A stretch of DNA of 64,000 nucleotides from an uncultured Spirochaetales bacterium (lineage in GTDB: Bacteria > Spirochaetota > Spirochaetia > Sphaerochaetales > Sphaerochaetaceae), in NCBI GenBank assembly GCA_944388965.1, contig CALXKL010000017.1, positions 1 through 64,000 on the forward strand, written 5' to 3'. Numbering within the stretch: the stretch's first letter is position 1; the number at the start of each line of letters is the position of its first letter. Under the pieces are notes generated by a model that was given only the letters and a program-made list of their open reading frames with translations, did no database searches and was not told the origin of the DNA. Positions 8,815 to 17,985 of the stretch are shown piece by piece. The position numbers and the translations under genes are program-made.

Positions 8815-9852
8815 TCATACTCTCCTTGTCAACATCATCAAAATTTGACCATGCACATCAATAGCCTCATTATGACAAACACCACCTCTCGTCCAATAGC
8901 ACCCCGCATCTTTCACCGCATCTGCATCAAAGCCATAACTCATTTCAATGATCATGGGCTTCTTCGTTTTACTGTCAATTACAAAATCATATCCCATGCA
9001 CTGACATCCAATAGCGTCTGATGCTTGGAATGCAACATCAATGAGCTCCTTTGTTATAACTGACTTATCATAATAGAATGCTCCACCACCAGAAGCTCTA
9101 AAGTCATGTTTCCGAATATGTCTGCAAAAGAACGAGAGCTTACCATTACAGACTACGACCTTAATATCATATCCATCGTTTGGAATGAACTCCTGGAAAT
9201 AGCAATACCCTCTTTCCCTTGGAAGAAGCTTTCCACCTCGTCTTGTACGCAGAAACTCCGGAATCCTCTTGAACCTTGATACGAATGTCTTCCAATCATG
9301 TGTCGACTGGATCTTCGAGAACGACTTGTAGACAAGACTCGGAGCAGGGTTATACCCTTTGCCAAACATCCTGTTCGCATATCGTACAGCTGCACCATAT
9401 GAATCCAGCTTCTTTACATTGTTTGCACCGGAGCCGGCTTTGAGCTTTGCGATAATCGGATACGTTGCACTCTTCAGATACTCTATGCAATCGGCTTTGT
9501 TGAAAAAGGCCACACTGCTCGGGATTGAGGCACCTACGGCCTGTAGGAGATACATCTCCGCAATCTTGTCGTCGAAATGATATGCCGTATTGTAGTCAGG
9601 GAACGTAGAAACGCCTTTCCTGCTGATTGCATATAGGATGTTCCTAGCCTCCATCATATCCCTTGGTGAATAATTTCCAAAATGCCATAGAACGGCACTG
9701 TACTTCTCACATTCTGGAACAAGAGATGGATCATAACCATCTACCACCTCATATGGTATGCCATTCTCTTTACATATCTCGATCCATTTGATTGACCAAT
9801 TGGTGGAATGGATCTTCCTGTCCTTGTCCTGAACTATTGCTACTGGCTTCAT
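8815..9852 (-). CDS. ATP-grasp carboxylate-amine ligase-like protein
   Basis: A 345-residue protein with the ATP-grasp fold: YPIIAKLKAGSGANNV (ATP-lysine and glycine loop), YCYFQEFIPNDGYDIKVVV (glutamate contacts) and GYDFVIDS...PMIIEMSYGFD near residues 290-315 (Mg-binding acid residues). The family joins an amine to a carboxylate using ATP. It lies between an asparagine-synthase-like gene and a glycosyltransferase in a locus predicted to make GalNAcA, so it may link an amino acid or amine to a uronic acid of the glycan. That role is inference; the fold is well supported. Confidence 0.75.
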   Translation of the reverse strand: MKPVAIVQDKDRKIHSTNWSIKWIEICKENGIPYEVVDGYDPSLVPECEKYSAVLWHFGNYSPRDMMEARNILYAISRKGVSTFPDYNTAYHFDDKIAEMYLLQAVGASIPSSVAFFNKADCIEYLKSATYPIIAKLKAGSGANNVKKLDSYGAAVRYANRMFGKGYNPAPSLVYKSFSKIQSTHDWKTFVSRFKRIPEFLRTRRGGKLLPRERGYCYFQEFIPNDGYDIKVVVCNGKLSFFCRHIRKHDFRASGGGAFYYDKSVITKELIDVAFQASDAIGCQCMGYDFVIDSKTKKPMIIEMSYGFDADAVKDAGCYWTRGGVCHNEAIDVHGQILMMLTRRV

Positions 9853-9896
9853 ATCTCCATCCTTTGGAATCGAACAGAGATACGAGCCTCACAAGA

Positions 9897-11888
9897 TTAT
9901 TCTTCTGGAGAGACGGGATTCTGTCCGTTAAAATCCTTGCTCAAGCAGCTTTCATCATGCTGCTTCTGCCCCCCACAATGCGTCTGAAATAGCAGTCCGT
10001 TTACAGTTGTCTTAACATTTTTCATCTTCTCAAACCAATTCTGGAAAACCAGGAAAGTCCATAATTCACTCGTCCTGTTACGCCTGTTCTGCAAATGTTC
10101 TTCAGCAGTAGAGGAAACCATGGCGGGATTAAATAATCCCTGAGACAAAATATAATCCTTATTGCAATAGAATGATAATTTATCACGAAGGACAGTTCTC
10201 ATCCATTCTCCGACAGGCACTCCAAATCCGTGTTTTGAGGCATGGAATAATTCATCCGGCAATAAATCCTTGAAAGTGTCCTTGAGAATAATCTTCCTTT
10301 GTTTGTCGTTGATTTTGAATTCGTCCGGCATACTGAAGGCAAGCTCGATCACATTCGTATCCAACATTGGAACACGCGTTTCAACAGATGCAAGCATGGA
10401 GGCTCTATCCACCTTGGTCAGCATATCACCTTCAAGGACAGTTTTCATATCCACGTATTGGGTCTTGGCCTGGTCAGAAGCATCAAGATAATCATACTGA
10501 TCTTTTATGAATTGCATATCATCAACAAATCCATCCTTCGTCAAATGATGCATTTCTTCTTCCTTGAACCCGAGCATCATCATCTGCTTGTGTTGAGAGA
10601 ACAGATCCTTTCCACTGGCGCTGATTACCTTGTTCGCTTTTCTATATATCGGACTGTTTACTGGAAGCTTATGGACAAACGGTTCAATCAATCCCTTTCT
10701 AATAAACATCGGAATTCTTTCGTATTTCTGTCCATAATAGGAAATGAGATATTTGTTATAACCTGCAAACAGTTCATCGCCAGCATCGCCAGTCAATACG
10801 ACCTTCACGTATTTTCGTGCCATCTTTGACACCGCATACGTTGCAAGCAATGACGAATCGCCGAAAGGTTCGTCTATATTGTCTAGAACGGTGTCCAAAT
10901 CGGATAGAACATAATCCCAGTCCATGGTCAATACATGGTGATTGGTCTTGTTCTTCTTCGCTACAAGATTAGCCAATGCGCTCTCGTCGTATTGCTTCTC
11001 CTTGAATCCGATAGTGAAAGTGTTCACAGGTTGTGATGAAAGATGCGACATAATCCCGACAATAATCGAAGAATCAAACCCACCACTCAAAAAGGCACCA
11101 ATAGGGACATCGCTTACCATTCGCTGTTCGACCGATTGGAACAGCGCTTCTCTGAGCTTTTTCTTCGACTCAGCAAAACTTAGTCCGTAATCATGTCCAA
11201 TGTTTCTATCCAAGTCCCAGTATTGTTCGAAAATGCACTTCCCGCTGCTATCGATTTTCAGCCAATGTCCAGGCACCAGCTTGTATACATTCTCATAAAT
11301 CGACAGCGGAGCCGGGATATATGTCAACTGAAAGTAACGAGAGAGTGCTGTCCTGTCGATTTCCATCGGAACAAGACCAGATGCAACCAAACTTTTGAGT
11401 TCTGAACCGAATATGAAATACCCTTTTCCCTGATGATAATACAGCGGCTTCTCCCCAATCCGGTCACGGGCTATATACCATTCTCTTTTTCGACAATCGT
11501 AGATTGCAAAGGCGAACATCCCCTCCATCTGCGTCAGGAACTGTGGACCATACTCTTCAAACCCATGCAGTACCACTTCCGTATCAGAAGATGTATAGAA
11601 CGAATGTCCCTTCTTAACGAGCTGTTCTCTCAATTTACGAAAGTTATACAGTTCACCATTGAAGACGATCACCATATCATGTCTCTCATTCCAGATCGGC
11701 TGATTTCCTGTCGCAAGGTCAATGATGGATAGTCGTCGCATTCCCAGTGCGCAACGCGTATCAGCAAAGAGTCCTTCTGCATCCGGCCCTCTGTGAACGA
11801 TCTGGTCATTCATTACATGTACACGGTTCTTTAACTCCAGCTCCGAGAACATGTTCTCGAATTGAATCAGTCCGTTGATTCCACACAT
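9897..11888 (-). CDS. Asparagine-synthase-like glutamine amidotransferase (WbpS/AsnB type)
   Basis: A 663-residue two-domain enzyme. The N-terminus begins MCGINGLIQ with the catalytic Cys2 of class II glutaminase, followed by NGELYNFRKLR and the SSDTEVVLHGFEEYG segment. The synthetase domain has the ATP-pyrophosphatase loop LSGGFDSS and the GDAGDELFAGY motif. True AsnB makes asparagine, but homologues in polysaccharide loci (WbpS of Pseudomonas aeruginosa O6) amidate hexuronic acids. Here the gene directly follows the tviC/wbpP-like epimerase with a one-base overlap, so amidation of GalNAcA is the likely job. About 30 residues at the C-terminus are extra and Cys/Gln-rich. Confidence 0.88.
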   Translation of the reverse strand: MCGINGLIQFENMFSELELKNRVHVMNDQIVHRGPDAEGLFADTRCALGMRRLSIIDLATGNQPIWNERHDMVIVFNGELYNFRKLREQLVKKGHSFYTSSDTEVVLHGFEEYGPQFLTQMEGMFAFAIYDCRKREWYIARDRIGEKPLYYHQGKGYFIFGSELKSLVASGLVPMEIDRTALSRYFQLTYIPAPLSIYENVYKLVPGHWLKIDSSGKCIFEQYWDLDRNIGHDYGLSFAESKKKLREALFQSVEQRMVSDVPIGAFLSGGFDSSIIVGIMSHLSSQPVNTFTIGFKEKQYDESALANLVAKKNKTNHHVLTMDWDYVLSDLDTVLDNIDEPFGDSSLLATYAVSKMARKYVKVVLTGDAGDELFAGYNKYLISYYGQKYERIPMFIRKGLIEPFVHKLPVNSPIYRKANKVISASGKDLFSQHKQMMMLGFKEEEMHHLTKDGFVDDMQFIKDQYDYLDASDQAKTQYVDMKTVLEGDMLTKVDRASMLASVETRVPMLDTNVIELAFSMPDEFKINDKQRKIILKDTFKDLLPDELFHASKHGFGVPVGEWMRTVLRDKLSFYCNKDYILSQGLFNPAMVSSTAEEHLQNRRNRTSELWTFLVFQNWFEKMKNVKTTVNGLLFQTHCGGQKQHDESCLSKDFNGQNPVSPEE

Positions 11889-12862
11889 TACAGGTTTTCC
11901 CTATACCACTCTATCGCAGCCTTGATTCCCTTCTCAAAACTCCAGTCTGGATCATAGTCAAGCATTGTCCTGGCCTTTGAGATGTCGGCATTGCTATGCT
12001 TGATGTCACCAGCACGATCAGGGCCGAAGGTGGGTTCCATCTTGACACCAAGCGCATCACAGAGTCCGTAATAGATGTCGATCAGGTATTCACGACCACC
12101 ATATGCTACGTTGAACGCCTCACCTGCCGCATCATGAGAAGCAAGGCAGGCCTTGAAATTGGCCTCGATCACATTCTCGATGTAAGTGAAGTCCCTGCTC
12201 TGCTTTCCATCTCCATTGATTGTCGGTCTTTCTCCATTCATCAGCTGTTTGATGAACTTGGGAATGACTGCGGCATAGGCTCCATTTGGATCCTGTCGTC
12301 TACCGAAGACATTGAAGTACCTCATGCCATAAGTATCAAGGCCATAATGCCTTGTATACTGCTTAGCCCATTCTTCATCAGCTCTCTTGGAGACGGCATA
12401 GGGAGAAAGCAGATTGCCCTCTCTGCCTTCCTTCTTGGGAAGTACAGGCTCATCCCCATATACTGAAGAGCTGGATGCATAGACGAACTTCTTCACTTTG
12501 TTCTGTCTTGCAGCTTCCAGCATGTTCAATGTGCCGTTGATGTTGTTCGCACAATAGAAGAGAGGCATCTCGATGGATCTCGGGACACTGCCCCATGCGG
12601 CCTGGTGAAGGACATAATCCACATCTTCACATGCCTTCATGCAGGTATCAAGATCCTTGATGTCACCTTTGATGAACTCATATTTCTCATTACCAGCAAA
12701 CAGGTCAATATTCTCCTGCTTTCCTGTTGAGAGATCATCAAGGCATCTTACCTTGTATCCAAGGTTCAAGATTGCCTCACAGAGATTGGAGCCTATGAAC
12801 CCCGCGCCACCGGTCACAAGAAAAAGCGAACCTTCAGGAAACGATATGTTATGATACCCCAT
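11888..12862 (-). CDS. UDP-GlcNAc 4-epimerase, TviC/WbpP type
   Basis: A 324-residue extended SDR epimerase. It has LVTGGAGFIGSNLCEA for NAD, VLHQAAWGSVPRSI, SPYAVSKRADEEW with the catalytic YxxxK, and YFNVFGRRQDPNGAYAAVIP, which is a hallmark of the WbpP/TviC/Gne group acting on N-acetylated sugars. It should interconvert UDP-GlcNAc and UDP-GalNAc, feeding the dehydrogenase gene just upstream and the PglA-like transferase. Ribosome-binding site GAGGTG precedes the ATG. Confident in family; the preference for N-acetyl sugars is inferred from the conserved motifs. Confidence 0.9.
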   Translation of the reverse strand: MGYHNISFPEGSLFLVTGGAGFIGSNLCEAILNLGYKVRCLDDLSTGKQENIDLFAGNEKYEFIKGDIKDLDTCMKACEDVDYVLHQAAWGSVPRSIEMPLFYCANNINGTLNMLEAARQNKVKKFVYASSSSVYGDEPVLPKKEGREGNLLSPYAVSKRADEEWAKQYTRHYGLDTYGMRYFNVFGRRQDPNGAYAAVIPKFIKQLMNGERPTINGDGKQSRDFTYIENVIEANFKACLASHDAAGEAFNVAYGGREYLIDIYYGLCDALGVKMEPTFGPDRAGDIKHSNADISKARTMLDYDPDWSFEKGIKAAIEWYRENL

Positions 12863-12931
12863 TTCAACACCTCTTCAGAGAAATTGGGGCATGAATGAAT
12901 TCACCATCCACGCCTCTGCTCTTGGTTGATA

Positions 12932-14242
12932 CTACAATCTCCAGTAGGAATAGCCTGCATTCTCATAGGAATCCCTATCGAGAACGCCTTTGATATCCAG
13001 AAGGACCTTCTTGCCAGCGCCGAAGAATCCATCAATATCCTGCATCTGGAATGATTCGAACTCCTTATGGGCAACAGCAAGAATCACCGCATCCATGTTT
13101 CTGATTTCATCCATACCGACGAACTCGACTCCATAAAGCCTTCTGGCCTCATCTGCATCAGCAACAGGGTCGGTGATGGCGGGATTGATGCCATACTCCT
13201 TGAGCTCGTTAACGATGTCGATGATCTTCGTGTTGCGTGTATCAGGGCAGTTCTCCTTGAATGTAAATCCAAGAATTGCAACCTTTGCATTCTTGACCGT
13301 CTTGTCTGCCTTGATGAGATTCTTCACACAGTTCTCTGCAACATACTTGCCCATATCGTCATTGATACGTCTGCCGGAAAGTATTATCTGACTATGATAT
13401 CCAAGCATCTCCGCCTTGTATGTCAAATAATACGGGTCTACACCGATGCAGTGCCCACCGACAAGTCCTGGCCTGAAGTTCAGGAAGTTCCACTTGGTTC
13501 CTGCTGCCTTGAGGACAGAAAGAGTATCGATACCCATCTTGTTGAAGATGATGGACAACTCGTTCATGAAGGCTATGTTGATGTCCCTCTGGCTGTTCTC
13601 GATGACCTTGGCCGCCTCTGCAACCTTGATGCTGGATGCTTTGTAGACACCAGCCTCTACGACAAGCTCATAGACCTTGGCAACGGTATCGAGTGTCTCT
13701 TCATCCATACCGGAGACAATCTTTGTAATAGTTTCCAGCCTGTGGACCTTGTCACCGGGATTGATTCTCTCCGGAGAGTATCCAATCTTGAAATCGACTC
13801 CGCACTTCAGCCCGGATTCCCTTTCCAGGATAGGGACACAGACATCTTCAGTGACGCCAAGATACACAGTCGATTCGAAAACGACTACTGAGCCTTTGGT
13901 AAGGTTCTTGCCTAGAATCTCGCTGGCACCTTCGACAGGAGTGAGATCCGGGGTATGGTCTGCATTGACAGGTGTCGGAACTGCAACGATGTGGAACTTG
14001 GCTTCACGAAGCTTTGATGCATCAGCAGTGAATTTCACTTCCGTCGCCTTGATTGCATCATTGCCAACTTCATTAGTCGGATCGATCCCGCTCTTGTACA
14101 GCTCTATCTTCTTTGCATTGAGATCGTAGCCTACGACATCAATCTTCTTGGCAAAAGCGACGGCAATCGGCATGCCGACATAACCAAGTCCGACAAGTGA
14201 GAGCTTTGTCTTCTTCTCTAGCAACTCTTCATAAAGTTTCAT
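12932..14242 (-). CDS. UDP-N-acetylhexosamine 6-dehydrogenase, TviB/WbpO type
   Basis: A 436-residue UDP-sugar dehydrogenase. It oxidises C6 twice with NAD to give a uronic acid. N-terminal Rossmann motif LVGLGYVGMPIAVAFAKK, the middle EAAKVIENSQRDINIAFMNE, and the active-site region RPGLVGGHCIGVDPYYL with the catalytic Cys. The sequence follows the TviB/WbpO branch (UDP-GalNAc or UDP-GlcNAc substrate) more than UDP-glucose dehydrogenase. Together with the downstream epimerase it predicts UDP-GalNAcA. Its start overlaps the end of the PglA-like gene by four bases. Confidence 0.92.
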   Translation of the reverse strand: MKLYEELLEKKTKLSLVGLGYVGMPIAVAFAKKIDVVGYDLNAKKIELYKSGIDPTNEVGNDAIKATEVKFTADASKLREAKFHIVAVPTPVNADHTPDLTPVEGASEILGKNLTKGSVVVFESTVYLGVTEDVCVPILERESGLKCGVDFKIGYSPERINPGDKVHRLETITKIVSGMDEETLDTVAKVYELVVEAGVYKASSIKVAEAAKVIENSQRDINIAFMNELSIIFNKMGIDTLSVLKAAGTKWNFLNFRPGLVGGHCIGVDPYYLTYKAEMLGYHSQIILSGRRINDDMGKYVAENCVKNLIKADKTVKNAKVAILGFTFKENCPDTRNTKIIDIVNELKEYGINPAITDPVADADEARRLYGVEFVGMDEIRNMDAVILAVAHKEFESFQMQDIDGFFGAGKKVLLDIKGVLDRDSYENAGYSYWRL

Positions 14243-15315
14243 TTTCCAATAGCCTCTCTTATAGCCTTCATGTACTCATCCACCACGATTCTGCGGTCGA
14301 AGTTCTCTTCTACAAATCTTCTACCTTCAATGCCCATATGCTTCCATTCATTCCATGGAAGCAATGCAAACTTATTGCATGCATCGACAACCGCATCTGA
14401 AGACTTCCGAACAAATGAGATTCCGGTCTTTCCATCTTCGATTGCGTCGATACATCCTGCGACATTTGTCGTCAACACCGGTCGTCCCAAAGCATGTGCT
14501 TCAAGTATTACATTGGCCATGCCTTCATGATAGGAAGGGAGGATCAGCACATGGCTCGCAGCAACATTCTTCAATGTCTCGTTATGAGAAAGCCTTCCCA
14601 GATAAGTTATGTTGGGACAATCTTTGAAAGCATCAACGATTGTCTTGTCTTCTCCATCTCCGATTACAGTGAAATGCCAATCAGGCAATCTTTTCGATGC
14701 TTCAATAAACTCCCAATAGCCCTTGTCCTTCTGCACCCTTGCGACAAACGTGCATTCTATCTTTCCTGAATACAACGGGTATTCGGTATAGCGAATTGTC
14801 TCGACATTCACACCCGACCCGGGAAGAAGACGAATGTTCTTCAATCCAAGATGTTCAAACCGTTCGTATGTTTCCCTGTTCTGACAGAAAAGACAGAATG
14901 CCCTCTTGAACATCATGTTCTGAATCTTTGAGATAACACTCGGAACAAGTCCTGATTTGAACAGGAAGGCACTGAGTCCGGTCACATTTGCTATAACAGG
15001 GTATCTTCTTCCACATGCAATGAGCGAATACAGATTGGGCTTGATTGTGAATGTGACGACAGTATTCGGATTGACTTGCCTGATCTGCTTTCGCAAGGCC
15101 AGAACTGTCTTCAACTCTGAAAGAGGATTCGTTCCAAACCGGGAAATACTGTTCCTTACAAACGCTATTCTCTCATCACGCAATTCTTCTGGAAGATTAT
15201 CAGGAATGGAGACAATGATATCATAGCCTTCCTTCTTCAGCTCTTCCAAAAGCTCATGCCTAGTTGAAAGAATGACATTCTGATGATTGCCGACAAATAA
15301 AATACTCGCTTGCAT
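14239..15315 (-). CDS. PglA-like family 4 glycosyltransferase
   Basis: A 358-residue GT-B enzyme. TIKPNLYSLIACGRR and NVTGLSAFLFKSG in the N-terminal half and LPSYHEGMANVILEAHALG (E-x7-E) in the C-terminal half match the PglA/CapM-like group, which adds GalNAc to a lipid-linked bacillosamine-type sugar. That fits the PglC, PglE and PglF homologues further up the locus. Start taken at the ATG at 15315; an upstream TTG at 15327 would add four residues. A decayed partial copy of the same gene lies at about 16975-17215. Confidence 0.88.
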   Translation of the reverse strand: MQASILFVGNHQNVILSTRHELLEELKKEGYDIIVSIPDNLPEELRDERIAFVRNSISRFGTNPLSELKTVLALRKQIRQVNPNTVVTFTIKPNLYSLIACGRRYPVIANVTGLSAFLFKSGLVPSVISKIQNMMFKRAFCLFCQNRETYERFEHLGLKNIRLLPGSGVNVETIRYTEYPLYSGKIECTFVARVQKDKGYWEFIEASKRLPDWHFTVIGDGEDKTIVDAFKDCPNITYLGRLSHNETLKNVAASHVLILPSYHEGMANVILEAHALGRPVLTTNVAGCIDAIEDGKTGISFVRKSSDAVVDACNKFALLPWNEWKHMGIEGRRFVEENFDRRIVVDEYMKAIREAIGK

Positions 15316-15352
15316 GATAGATCTCAAGTTTGGAACTCAACAGTAATTCAGT

Positions 15353-16177
15353 CTACTTATCTGTTCCTACTACATACACGTAATTTGTAGTTGCACTTCC
15401 TCCGATGTTGAGCATCATTGCATTTCTTGCATCAGGAACCTGATAATCCCCGGCTTCGCCTGCCACCTGCTTATAGCAGTCAAGAAGCATTCTGGCACCG
15501 GATGCACCGACAGGATGTCCACATCCAATCAGTCCGCCGCTTGGGTTGACAGGTTTACTTCCTTCGAAGGAGATCATTCCGGACTCGATTGCTTCAAACT
15601 CCTTTCCGGGTTCAGACAACCCAAAAGCGGATATCGCTGCGTATTCGCTTGATGTAAAACAATCATGCGTTTCGAACACGTCGATATCATCGACCGTCAA
15701 TCCGCTTCTGTGATAAGCGTCAACCACAGTATGTCGGGTCCAAGGAAGAACATATCTTGACTCTCTGTTTTCCAAGATTTTCTTGTCAAAGAGCAACGGT
15801 GCGGTCCTATGCCCATATCCTTTTATCACAGGCTTGTGCACAAGCCCGCGGCGTCTTGCAAACTCCTTTGAAGCGAGGACAACGACAACAGCGCCATCTG
15901 TCACCTGAGAACAATCCGAAGAAGCAAGCCTGCCTCCAATATAGGGATTGGTCTCTGTTCCACGTGTGCTTGCCTGATCAAGACTCATGAACCACTTGCG
16001 GGTCTGAGCCAAGGGATTCCGTTTTGCATTCTGGTAGTTGATGCTCGAAATCAAGGCAAGGTCGTCCATGAACCGCTTTTCGTCCAGCCTGTATTTCAGA
16101 ATCATCTCGTCAGCAAGACGCGCAAAAAGCTTGGGAAACGGGAATGCAACATCCCTGCCTTCCTTTTCGTAATACAC
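15353..16177 (-). pseudogene. Thiolase (SCP-x/acetyl-CoA acetyltransferase type), N-terminus lost
   Basis: The remaining 274 residues are the C-terminal two thirds of a thiolase of the SCP2/acetyl-CoA acetyltransferase group: [19 protein letters not shown] and [17 protein letters not shown] carry the catalytic His and Cys of the second half. The N-terminal part with the acylated cysteine is missing. Homology stops at about 16165-16177, exactly where a transposase fragment begins on the other strand, so the gene was cut by a rearrangement. No proper start is present (a GTG at 16177 is merely the first in frame). It may once have worked with the CoA-transferase at 17986-19194. Confidence 0.85.
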
Positions 16178-16953
16178 TGCCCGGCAGGATCGTCGACAGG
16201 TCGGCCTTCGTCGAGACGCTGCGTCGCTGCAGATGCCGGGATGCCATCGTCATCGCGGACAAGGGCTTCTACTCGAAGGCGAACGTCTCATATCTTATGA
16301 AGGAGAAGCTGCGCTTCATCCTGCCGCTCCAGGACAACACGACGATGATTCCCAAGTCCTTCGACAGCCAGGAGGGTAATGGGCGTTTCGACGGACGCTT
16401 CACATACAAGGGCAGGAACATCTGGTACAAGGTCTTCCCGACAGGCGACAATGGCAACAGGATCTTCATCTACCAGGACGACTTCAGGAAGGCCGAATAC
16501 AACTCGCTCTTCACCGAGAGGCAGGAGAAGGCCTACGGAGAGGTTCCGCTGACGGACAAGGACATCCTGTCCAACAACAGGAGGGGACTGATCGCCTTCG
16601 TGAGCAACCTTGACGAGAACGCCAAGGAGGTCTACCTCGACTACAAGGAGAGGTGGGAGATCGAGAACTGTTTCGACTACATGAAGAACTCTGTCGCAAA
16701 GAAGCCGATGCATGCCCATGACAACGGCAGCATCGATGCACAGTGTTTCATCAACCATGTCGCACTCATGTATTTCTACCGTCTGCTGAGGACGATGGAC
16801 AAGTCTGGCCTGAAGGAGGAGTACTCCGCTGAGGAGATCATCAAGAGGGGCAACAACATCTACAAGATCTCGGAGCACATCGGCCACAAGCAGCTTACGG
16901 AGATGACAGCGGAGGACGAACAGATCTTCACCAGGCTGGGCGTTGTACTATAG
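16165..16953 (+). pseudogene. IS4-family transposase, C-terminal fragment
   Basis: About 260 residues from the catalytic half of a DDE transposase. [10 protein letters not shown] holds the second Asp, and YKERWEIENCFDYMK fits the IS4-family Y-(2)-R-(3)-E-(6)-K signature exactly. The N-terminal half with the first Asp is absent, and the readable homology begins at about 16165 against the truncated thiolase. GC-rich compared with the DNA on either side. The stop is at 16953, and within about 20-30 bases the flanking sequence turns into the remnant glycosyltransferase, so the right end of the element probably lies near 16955-16980. No intact terminal repeats can be paired because the left end is gone. 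Confidence 0.85.
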
Positions 16954-16974
16954 GCCTAAAATGCAAGGAGTTTG

Positions 16975-17215
16975 TGTGATAACAGCATCAGGGTTGATTT
17001 GTCTGATTTGGTTTCGAAAAAATAAAATATCTTTTTCAGAAAATGGATTCGTTCCAAACCGGAAAATATTGTTCGCTACAAATGCAACTCTCTCGTCATG
17101 CGTTTCCAGAGATGAAGACAACAATACCAAAACCTTTCTTTTTCAGATCTTACAAAAGCTCATGACGTGTCGAAAGAATGACATTATGGTGAATGCCAAC
17201 AAACAAAATCGTCTA
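16975..17215 (-). pseudogene. Decayed N-terminus of a second PglA-like glycosyltransferase
   Basis: Reading the minus strand gives ILFVGIHHNVILSTRHELL, then an in-frame stop, then after a frame change DERVAFVANNIFRFGTNPFS and NQIRQINPDAVIT. This follows the first 85 or so residues of the intact enzyme at 14239-15315 (ILFVGNHQNVILSTRHELL, DERIAFVRNSISRFGTNPLS). The DNA is also clearly alike. Similarity ends where the IS fragment begins. It is a duplicate gene head broken by the insertion element and since decayed by one stop and at least one frameshift. Confidence 0.85.
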
Positions 17216-17279
17216 ATTTAAAATTGACTGCCCTAAAATACAGAATGCAATCAACTCTTCTATAAGATATTGATGCCCA

Positions 17280-17289
17280 CCCCCCCCCC
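17280..17289. repeat. Second homopolymer C10 (G10 on the minus strand)
   Basis: Ten C in a row on the plus strand, about 20 bases beyond the stop codon of the NeuD/PglD-like gene and before the remnant glycosyltransferase. Same length as the tract at 5135-5144. No intact frame spans it, so it may be the leftover of a second switchable gene. Confidence 0.9.
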
Positions 17290-17309
17290 AGCTAAAGACC
17301 TGTTCAAAT

Positions 17310-17972
17310 CTAACCGAATACCATTCCCTTTCCATTCATACGAACAACCTTGCATGGATTTCCATAAGCCACAACTCCATCCGGAATATCCTTTGTGACG
17401 ACGGAGCCCATCCCGATAATTGAATTGGAGCCGATTCTGATTCCATTTCTCAGGCAGCAATGAGGAGCAATATAGGTGTTGCTTCCAATTACAGTTCCGC
17501 CACCGATGAAATCGAAAGAAGAAATTATGGAGTTATCTCCAATCTGAACACCATGCCCCATCGTCGAAAGAGCCTGAATGAGAACGTTGTTACCTATCTT
17601 GGCTTTTGTCGTCAGACTACAGTATCGGCCTGCAATTATGCCATCACCCAATTCGAGGTCTTTGCCGCATGATACAGTCGGGTGAATCAGATTTGTACAT
17701 CTAAGCCCTTCGGATTTCAGAATCGAGAATATCTTCTCTCTCAGAAAAGGCTCGCCCATTGCAACTATGAACTCGATTCCCTTGTCACCGAACATGTCCG
17801 CCGCAGCATGTCTGGAAAGTATCATACGGCCAAGAAGCGTCGTACCATCCTTTGTTTCATCATCATCAATGAAGACGATGTCTTCCCAGCGATTCTGCTG
17901 TCCCTGAACCAGAGTCGCAACGGTTTCTAATTCCATGCCAAGCCCACTGGCCCCGTAAATTCCCAGTACCAT
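17310..17972 (-). CDS. NeuD/PglD-family sugar N- or O-acyltransferase
   Basis: A 220-residue protein: an N-terminal Rossmann-like domain ([22 protein letters not shown]) followed by a left-handed beta-helix from about residue 95. [18 protein letters not shown] carries the catalytic His-Gly of the family. PglD acetylates UDP-4-amino-4,6-dideoxy-GlcNAc to UDP-diacetylbacillosamine; NeuD-type members O-acetylate sialic acids. With pglC, pglE and pglF homologues in the same locus the PglD role is most likely, although the gene is separated from them by the peptide transporter. Start set at the ATG at 17972 ([10 protein letters not shown]), 13 bases after the CoA-transferase stop. Confidence 0.82.
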   Translation of the reverse strand: MVLGIYGASGLGMELETVATLVQGQQNRWEDIVFIDDDETKDGTTLLGRMILSRHAAADMFGDKGIEFIVAMGEPFLREKIFSILKSEGLRCTNLIHPTVSCGKDLELGDGIIAGRYCSLTTKAKIGNNVLIQALSTMGHGVQIGDNSIISSFDFIGGGTVIGSNTYIAPHCCLRNGIRIGSNSIIGMGSVVTKDIPDGVVAYGNPCKVVRMNGKGMVFG

Positions 17973-17985
17973 TTTTCTGACTCCT

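Noticed and set aside
17260-17460. Small frame spanning the second G10 tract
   Set aside because: It lies inside the NeuD/PglD-like gene in another frame and has no start signal or homology.
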